Origin: Thermoplasmata archaeon
Lineage (GTDB): Archaea; Thermoplasmatota; E2; DHVEG-1; B18-G2
Direction of reading: 5' to 3'
Assembly: GCA_021163455.1 (NCBI GenBank)
Contig: JAGGWT010000053.1
Location: 1 to 10,131 of the forward strand
Length of the DNA: 10,131 nucleotides
Shown: positions 6,224 to 10,131 of the stretch, in pieces
Numbering within the stretch: position 1 is the first letter of the stretch
Layout: each line of letters starts with the position of its first letter
The notes under the pieces: model-generated
The model's database searches: none
The model's input: the letters and a program-made list of their open reading frames with translations, nothing else
What the model was told of the DNA's origin: nothing
Made by a program: the position numbers and the translations under genes

Positions 6224-6907
6224 ATGCCAGGATTTCATCTGCTCGGTTTTATCATTCTCGTGGCAGTGATATCAGCCATTCTATACATTGCGTTCTTCAT
6301 ATACACCAGGGCTTTTGCTGAAATGGGATTCTCTGCCTTCGATGCCATCATTATCCTTATGCTGACTATCATTTTCAGGTACCCGATTTACATCAATGGC
6401 ACTGATATCTCCAATTTCTACCTTTTCTCGTATAATAACTGGATAGTGTGCATCAATATTGGTGGTGGAGTAATTCCGATAGTGATATCTCTCTACCTCA
6501 TGATAAAAAGGAGGATATCTCCTCTAAAAATCCTGATTGCTCTTGTTGTGGTATCGTTCTTCGCTTACAATGTGACCTACCCTGACCCGAGAGAGGGGAT
6601 TGTTTCTCCGTTCCCATTCTGGCTTCTTCCAGCCATTGTATCGAGTGTTGTTTCTGCAATACTCTATGTGAAAGAGCAAAGGAAAGCGGCGCCCGCCGCG
6701 TACATATCTGGAACACTTGGTGTATTGATAGGAGCGGATTTTCTCCATTTACCGGAATTGCTGTCATACAATCTGAACAAACCCGTTATAGCCTCAATAG
6801 GTGGGGCAAACGTGTTCGATATGATATACATAACCGGGATTCTTGCAGCTTTTCTGGATGGTATACTGTTTGTTAGAAGGAGAAGATACTCTTACGACGA
6901 GATTTAA
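6224..6907 (+). CDS. DUF1614 family integral membrane protein
   Basis: A 227-residue, strongly hydrophobic protein with about six membrane helices (roughly 7-28, 37-53, 73-94, 101-116, 131-149, and 195-217 at the end, with a shorter hydrophobic stretch near 160-172). Motifs recall the DUF1614 family: an N-terminal helix pair with AFAEMGFSAFDA, then INIGGGVIPIVISLYL, AAYISGTLGVLIGADFLHLP and ASIGGANVFDMIYITGILAA. The glycine-rich, acidic-containing helices near the C-terminus are the family hallmark. The biochemical role is unknown; family members are predicted transporters or membrane enzymes without firm evidence. It diverges from alaS at a shared TATA box and its start appears leaderless. 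It ends 18 bases before the 3' end of the opposing aminotransferase gene. The C-terminus is a basic tail, VRRRRYSYDEI. Confidence 0.87.
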   Translation: MPGFHLLGFIILVAVISAILYIAFFIYTRAFAEMGFSAFDAIIILMLTIIFRYPIYINGTDISNFYLFSYNNWIVCINIGGGVIPIVISLYLMIKRRISPLKILIALVVVSFFAYNVTYPDPREGIVSPFPFWLLPAIVSSVVSAILYVKEQRKAAPAAYISGTLGVLIGADFLHLPELLSYNLNKPVIASIGGANVFDMIYITGILAAFLDGILFVRRRRYSYDEI

Positions 6908-6911
6908 AAAA
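6906..6911 (-). terminator. Oligo-T terminator after the aminotransferase gene
   Basis: On the minus strand a T6 run lies 15 bases after the aminotransferase stop codon and overlaps the stop of the convergent DUF1614 gene. Such a run is enough for archaeal intrinsic termination. No equivalent T run follows the DUF1614 stop on the plus strand within the intergenic gap. Confidence 0.45.
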
Positions 6912-6925
6912 TAGGAGAGGAGGTT

Positions 6926-8068
6926 TTATGCTGAAAGCATCACTTCCTCAACCGCTGCGACTCCGGCTCCTTTCTCGAATTTCCAACCTGCCTTTGCAAG
7001 CACAACCTCCAGGCATGCAATTGTAGCAAGTAGCTCTCTGAACTGCACGAGACCCATGTGACCTATTCTGAAAAATTCTCCCTTGTGCGGCGCCTGAGAA
7101 CCTGCAATAACTATACCGTATTCCTTCTTGAGTCTACCTCTTATGTCTTTGTCTTCGATGCCTGGTGGGTATTTTATGGCTGTAACCGTATTTGATGCGT
7201 ATTTTCTATCTGGCAGGAGTTCAAGGTTGAGTGCATCTATAGCTGATCTGCATGCCTCTGCTATCTTCGCGGTTCTCTTTATCCTGTTTTCGAGACCTTC
7301 CTCTTTGAGTATTCTAAGGGCTTCGAGGAGTGCAAGGTGCAGATGCACTGCTGGAGTGTAAGGAGTTTGACCATCTCTCAGTTTCTCCACGTGCTTTTTA
7401 AGATCAAGGTAGTAGGTCTTCTTCTCGTGCATGGCTTCAAGGGCTCTCTCAGATACTGATACCAGGGCAAGACCTGCCGGAGCGGCGATACACTTCTGAG
7501 AGCCGGTGATACAGATATCTATACCAAGCTTATCAACGGGAACGTCTATTCCACCAACGCTCGTTATTCCGTCGACAACGAGAAGAGCATCATGCTTGTG
7601 GGCGAGTTTTGCTATCTCTGGAAGTGGGTTGGTGAGACCTGTGCTGGTTTCGTTGTGGGTGAAGGCAACAACCTTTATGTCCTCCTTGGAGAGAACCTCT
7701 TCTATCTCTCCGAGGTCGGGTGGGGAACCCCAAGGATATTTGAGCTCGATGCACTCTCCGTAAATCCTTGCAAGCTGTCCCATTCTTTCTCCGAATTTTC
7801 CGTTGTTGATGGTGAGGGCTTTTTCCCCCTTATCGAGCAGATTTGCCATCGCCGCATCCATCCCTGCAGTTCCTGAGCCAGAAAGAATAGCGACATCGTT
7901 TTTGGTCTGGAACAGATACTGGGTGAGTTCTCTGAGTTCTTTATTGACTTCTGTAAATTCCGGGCTTCGATGACCTATTGATGGGGTATTCATTGCCTTG
8001 AGAACCCTTGGATGGATCTTTACTGGTCCCGCCAGCATGAAAATATTGTCCTGGGGGTCAAAGACCAT
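6926..8068 (-). CDS. Class V PLP-dependent aminotransferase (alanine/serine-glyoxylate, serine-pyruvate type)
   Basis: A 380-residue cytoplasmic PLP enzyme, full length for the family. Landmarks: MLAGPVKIHPRVLKAM (11-26) with the substrate-loop Gly-Pro; SGSGTAGMDAA (63-73), which holds the cofactor phosphate; HNETSTG (138-144); VDGITSVGGID (165-175) with the Asp that contacts the pyridine nitrogen; the Schiff-base lysine Lys192 in TGSQKCIAAPAGL; and FRIGHMG (333-339), whose Arg binds the substrate carboxylate. Archaeal relatives include the broad-specificity Methanocaldococcus MJ0959 enzyme, which acts on alanine, aspartate and phosphoserine, so a role in serine or glycine metabolism is possible, but specificity cannot be read from the sequence. 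ATG 8068 is supported by AGGAGGT seven bases upstream and a TATA box further up. Its neighbours suggest no pathway. Confidence 0.93.
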   Translation of the reverse strand: MVFDPQDNIFMLAGPVKIHPRVLKAMNTPSIGHRSPEFTEVNKELRELTQYLFQTKNDVAILSGSGTAGMDAAMANLLDKGEKALTINNGKFGERMGQLARIYGECIELKYPWGSPPDLGEIEEVLSKEDIKVVAFTHNETSTGLTNPLPEIAKLAHKHDALLVVDGITSVGGIDVPVDKLGIDICITGSQKCIAAPAGLALVSVSERALEAMHEKKTYYLDLKKHVEKLRDGQTPYTPAVHLHLALLEALRILKEEGLENRIKRTAKIAEACRSAIDALNLELLPDRKYASNTVTAIKYPPGIEDKDIRGRLKKEYGIVIAGSQAPHKGEFFRIGHMGLVQFRELLATIACLEVVLAKAGWKFEKGAGVAAVEEVMLSA

Positions 8069-8075
8069 TTCGATT

Positions 8076-8082
8076 ACCTCCT
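8076..8082 (-). promoter_or_regulatory. Shine-Dalgarno of the aminotransferase gene
   Basis: AGGAGGT on the minus strand, seven bases before ATG 8068. It fixes that start and shows this message has a leader, unlike proS and alaS in the same window. Confidence 0.75.
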
Positions 8083-8112
8083 GAAAGTTTTTGGGAAAGG
8101 TATATCTTTTTG

Positions 8113-8120
8113 ATTTAAAA
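8113..8120 (-). promoter_or_regulatory. TATA box of the aminotransferase gene
   Basis: TTTTAAAT on the minus strand. Transcription would begin near 8090, leaving a leader of about 22 bases that includes the Shine-Dalgarno. A second A/T-rich site (AAGATATACC) is closer to the gene but too near for that leader. Confidence 0.5.
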
Positions 8121-8151
8121 CGATTTCCAAAGGGCTTACAGGATAGGATGT

Positions 8152-8171
8152 AAGATTTGTGAAGATTTGTG
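8152..8171. repeat. Two perfect tandem copies of a 10-base unit
   Basis: AAGATTTGTG occurs twice with no gap, in the 203-base divergent gap between the aminotransferase and the first secreted-protein gene. One helical turn per unit would suit a protein bound to one face of DNA, but a slippage duplication is equally likely. Confidence 0.55.
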
Positions 8172-8235
8172 TAGGGTTCATCTAATATTTTTATTTCGAA
8201 ATTTTAATTGTGATGACGTTAATCATACCAAAATT

Positions 8236-8243
8236 CTTAAAAT
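8236..8243 (+). promoter_or_regulatory. Probable TATA box of the DUF11/Ig-like protein gene
   Basis: CTTAAAAT, preceded by CAAAATT, is centred about 32 bases before ATG 8272, predicting a leader of about six bases. The ATTTATATG nearer the gene is too close to the ATG to serve as its TATA box. Confidence 0.4.
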
Positions 8244-8271
8244 TCGATTAAGCATTATTTATATGATAGTT

Positions 8272-9114
8272 ATGAATGAAAAACACCTGAAGTCTGGTCT
8301 TATGCTTGTTATTGTGGTAACGTCTCTGCTTGCTCCAAGATTTCTAGCCAGTGGTGGGAGAATTCTGAACGTTGCTGCTGATAACAAGGCAACTCCAGAT
8401 ATGGATGTAGAGATTGAAGTGTGGGATTCAGAAAATGAAACCTGGGTCAAGGAGCTGACAGTTCCTGTATTGTCGCAGCTCAAATTCAGAGTATATGTGC
8501 ACAATGTGGGTGATTATGACCTGTTCAATGTAACTATAGTGAATCATCTACCACCATTTTTAGAGTACGTTGATAACAGCTCCTCACCCTATGAGACTGA
8601 AGATGTTGCGAACGACACGATCACATGGGTGGTTACCTCTCTCTTCCATTGCTGTGGAGGGGAAGCATTTGAAAATTTCTATCTGGCGAATGTTACGGAT
8701 GAAGGGTTTGGTACAAGCAGCATAGAGGTTACAGCATATTTTGCACAGAATGATAAGATAATGAAAACAGATTTTGTTACCATCCAGACTTTTCACGATA
8801 CAAACCCACCATCTGTGGATATCATAAAACCTAGACCCGGAATTTATCTGGATGACAAGAGAATCATTCCCCTGCCAAAACAGACCATACTAATTGGAGG
8901 AATCAATATAGAAGTGGAAACATTTGATGAGGAACTGAGTATCGAAAGGGTTGAGATTTACATAGATGACAACATGGTGGCAAACATTTCGGAACCACCC
9001 TATACATACAACTGGGAGGAGAAAGGTTTTGGTAAGCATGTGATAAAGGTTATCTCGTATGACATAGCAGGCAACCATGCAGAGGACAATATAGCTGTTT
9101 GGAAAATTTTTTAA
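8272..9114 (+). CDS. Secreted protein with DUF11-like and Ig-like domains
   Basis: From ATG 8272 the protein has 280 residues. It starts with an export signal (basic MNEKHLK, then hydrophobic LMLVIVVTSLL, cleavage near residue 26). Residues about 40-165 resemble a DUF11-type beta-sandwich: KFRVYVHNVGDYDLFNVTIV, then LPPFLEYVDNSS and NDTITWVV. Residues about 175-280 form an Ig-like module seen in many euryarchaeal surface proteins: PPSVDIIKPRPGIYL, the conserved ILIGGINIEVE, VEIYIDDNMVANISEPPYTYNWEEKGFGKHVIKVI and SYDIAGNHA. Several Asn-x-Ser/Thr sites could be glycosylated. No membrane anchor or sorting signal is seen at the C-terminus, so it is probably released or held by other proteins. 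In-frame codons further upstream, back to 8167, would put the signal peptide inside the chain, so I rejected them. A vicinal Cys pair (HCCGG) is unusual. Confidence 0.82.
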   Translation: MNEKHLKSGLMLVIVVTSLLAPRFLASGGRILNVAADNKATPDMDVEIEVWDSENETWVKELTVPVLSQLKFRVYVHNVGDYDLFNVTIVNHLPPFLEYVDNSSSPYETEDVANDTITWVVTSLFHCCGGEAFENFYLANVTDEGFGTSSIEVTAYFAQNDKIMKTDFVTIQTFHDTNPPSVDIIKPRPGIYLDDKRIIPLPKQTILIGGINIEVETFDEELSIERVEIYIDDNMVANISEPPYTYNWEEKGFGKHVIKVISYDIAGNHAEDNIAVWKIF

Positions 9115-9170
9115 GTTAATAAAGATAATAAAGAGAAAAATTATCTCTGGAAATTTACCAAGATTGAGAA

Positions 9171-9180
9171 AAATATTTAA
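9171..9180 (+). promoter_or_regulatory. TATA box of the second secreted-protein gene
   Basis: AAATATTTAA after GAGAAA. Transcription would start near 9202, giving a leader of about 14 bases that contains GGGGTGAT, a good Shine-Dalgarno, before ATG 9216. The two secreted-protein genes therefore have separate promoters. Confidence 0.55.
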
Positions 9181-9215
9181 TTCGATGTTTCTATTGATAT
9201 TTGGGGTGATATGTG

Positions 9216-9947
9216 ATGAAGATCGTTGTCCCGCTGTTTGCCCTGATTTTTATTCTTTCTTGCTGGAGTACAGCAGTAGAATCACAGGGGTGGAGCGGCC
9301 ATCATGGTATCAGCATAATTGTACATGTAAATGATGCGATCACCGGAAAGCCTCTCGATGATGCAATCGTTTTTGGTAAAATCTCTGGTATACCGAACCT
9401 GCACAAAAAAATCAGATACACAGACAAGGACGGAAAATGTGAACTCTCATGGGTAATGAAAAAAGGAGATGTAAGGATACTGGTAGAAAAGGCATTCTAT
9501 TTTGTGAAAAGACTTTCTCTGCACTTTGATGAACCTGGTGAATATGTCGTAAATGTCAGTTTGTACCCTCTTCCTCCAGAAGATGAGATTCCAAACGCCA
9601 CGATAGTGGGGCAGGTAACGTACGTTCTGCTGCGGATGCCTGTAAAAGGTATCGTTGTAGAGGCTTATCCCATACAGGCCTATCCCGAGTTCTTTAACAA
9701 AGTAGAATGTTTCACACCGGTTGGTTTTGCAACCAAGACCGGAGAGAACGGCAAGTTTATTCTATCGGTTTACTGTCCCGGTACGGTGAAACTGGTGAAC
9801 GGGAGCGTTGTCTATGATTACAGCCAACCAACCAGATTCATTGTGGAGACAACTTTGGGGTTGGGTATAGGCACGGTGAATGTGTATCCTGGAGATACAG
9901 CACATGTGAACATTATTCTCATAGCGCCGCCGGGTCTGGTCATGTAA
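9216..9947 (+). CDS. Secreted protein with two carboxypeptidase-regulatory-like domains
   Basis: A 243-residue protein from ATG 9216; a GTG directly before it (9213) is in frame and possible, but the GGTGA six bases upstream of the ATG favours ATG. A signal peptide covers about residues 1-23 (MKIVVPLFALIFILSCWSTA); its ILSC is only a weak lipobox. Two beta-sandwich modules follow. The first, about 31-118, has IIVHVNDAITGKPLDDAIV, YTDKDGKCELSW and a final strand GEYVVNVSLYPL. The second, about 128-236, has ATIVGQVTY, VKGIVVEAYP, ATKTGENGKFILSVYCPGTV and ends DTAHVNIILIAP. The T-x-x-x-G-K-F/C pattern is typical of carboxypeptidase regulatory-like or transthyretin-like folds. No catalytic residues are visible. 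It is probably a structural or ligand-binding cell-surface protein; the function is not known. Confidence 0.82.
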   Translation: MKIVVPLFALIFILSCWSTAVESQGWSGHHGISIIVHVNDAITGKPLDDAIVFGKISGIPNLHKKIRYTDKDGKCELSWVMKKGDVRILVEKAFYFVKRLSLHFDEPGEYVVNVSLYPLPPEDEIPNATIVGQVTYVLLRMPVKGIVVEAYPIQAYPEFFNKVECFTPVGFATKTGENGKFILSVYCPGTVKLVNGSVVYDYSQPTRFIVETTLGLGIGTVNVYPGDTAHVNIILIAPPGLVM

Positions 9948-9960
9948 CGGCACAGCTCCA

Positions 9961-9976
9961 TTTTTCTTTCTTTTTT
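9961..9976 (+). terminator. T-rich terminator after the second secreted-protein gene
   Basis: T5, C, T3, C, T6 beginning 13 bases after the stop codon: a typical archaeal oligo-T terminator. It separates this gene from the tRNA promoter. Confidence 0.65.
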
Positions 9977-10002
9977 AAGATGCTATAAGACAAACAGATA
10001 AG

Positions 10003-10010
10003 TTTTAAAT
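10003..10010 (+). promoter_or_regulatory. TATA box of the tRNA-Pro gene
   Basis: TTTTAAAT, centred about 29 bases before the mature 5' end at 10036. Transcription would begin a few bases before the tRNA, leaving a very short 5' leader for RNase P. Confidence 0.6.
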
Positions 10011-10035
10011 TATGATAGTCAATTGTCCCCTGTTC

Positions 10036-10108
10036 GGGCCCGTGGGGTAGCTTGGTATCCTTCCAGCTTGGGGTGCTGGTAACCCGAGTTCAAATCTCGG
10101 CGGGCCCA
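10036..10108 (+). tRNA. tRNA-Pro (anticodon GGG)
   Basis: The cloverleaf folds cleanly. The acceptor stem GGGCCCG pairs with CGGGCCC, the D-arm is GGGT/ATCC with AGCTTGGT in the loop, the anticodon stem CCAGC pairs with GCTGG around the loop TTGGGGT, and the T-arm is CCGAG/CTCGG with loop TTCAAAT. The loop gives anticodon GGG, reading CCC and CCU, with G37, which Trm5 methylates in proline tRNAs. The discriminator is A. The 3' CCA is not encoded and must be added by CCA-transferase, as in most archaea. There is no intron. The extra U before the anticodon stem and the four-base variable loop are also seen in other archaeal proline tRNAs as I recall them. Confidence 0.97.
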
Positions 10109-10113
10109 TTTTT
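10109..10113 (+). terminator. Oligo-T terminator of the tRNA-Pro gene
   Basis: A T5 run begins immediately after the discriminator base and is followed by GTTATAATTT. Its position suits termination just beyond the mature 3' end. Confidence 0.5.
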
Positions 10114-10131
10114 GTTATAATTTGAAAACAA

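Noticed and set aside
6914..7023. Good-looking Shine-Dalgarno (GGAGAGGAGG) followed by ATG on the plus strand after the DUF1614 gene
   Set aside because: The frame closes after 31 codons, is antisense to the aminotransferase C-terminus, and the protein has no recognisable features.
8167..8271. Upstream extension of the DUF11/Ig-like protein
   Set aside because: It would bury the signal peptide after 35 residues and covers the predicted TATA box; ATG 8272 is better.
1..10131. CRISPR array, toxin-antitoxin pair or defence island
   Set aside because: No regularly spaced direct repeats and no recognisable cas, toxin, antitoxin or defence proteins.

Overview
The window looks like a chromosomal piece of a euryarchaeote. 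This rests on archaeal/eukaryotic-type proteins (ribosomal L40e, Sec61-beta, ProRS with a C-terminal zinc motif, AlaRS with a Cys-rich N-terminal extension and a C-terminal glycine run), TATA boxes about 27 bases before expected transcription starts, several apparently leaderless genes, and a tRNA-Pro without an encoded CCA. The secreted proteins (DUF11-like, Ig-like, carboxypeptidase-regulatory-like, DUF2341) fit large-genome Methanomicrobia/ANME-type or related lineages, but I cannot fix the genus.

Left part (1-2202, minus strand): a translation and RNA-modification cluster. L40e has its own TATA promoter. ProRS follows with a second TATA box and apparently a leaderless start. A small two-helix membrane protein of unknown function comes next, its Shine-Dalgarno overlapping the proS stop codon. 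Last is a SpoU/TrmJ-type tRNA 2'-O-methyltransferase that runs off the window edge. The last three are packed like an operon.

Middle (2203-3286): a scar. The C-terminal end of a DUF2341-type surface protein (minus strand) abuts the C-terminal end of an IS6/IS240-like transposase (plus strand). Both lack their 5' parts, so this is a rearrangement rather than a clean insertion. About 360 gene-free bases follow, holding a 12-bp palindrome and a perfect 17-bp inverted repeat around a 37-base loop that is G-rich on the minus strand. No known element explains that repeat.

Centre (3287-8068): Sec61-beta (plus) converges on and overlaps the 3' end of alaS (minus) by 16 bases. alaS and a DUF1614 membrane protein diverge from one perfectly palindromic TATA box, about 28 and 30 bases from the two start codons, so both could be leaderless transcripts from a single TBP site. 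A class V PLP aminotransferase (alanine/serine-glyoxylate type) converges on the DUF1614 gene.

Right part (8069-10131, plus strand): two secreted proteins built from beta-sandwich modules (DUF11-like plus Ig-like; two carboxypeptidase-regulatory-like domains), each with its own promoter, then tRNA-Pro(GGG). ProRS, AlaRS and a proline tRNA lie within 10 kb, but the order gives no sign that they are co-transcribed. I see no CRISPR array, toxin-antitoxin pair or defence system. The best candidates for something undescribed are the inverted-repeat element and the shared palindromic promoter.
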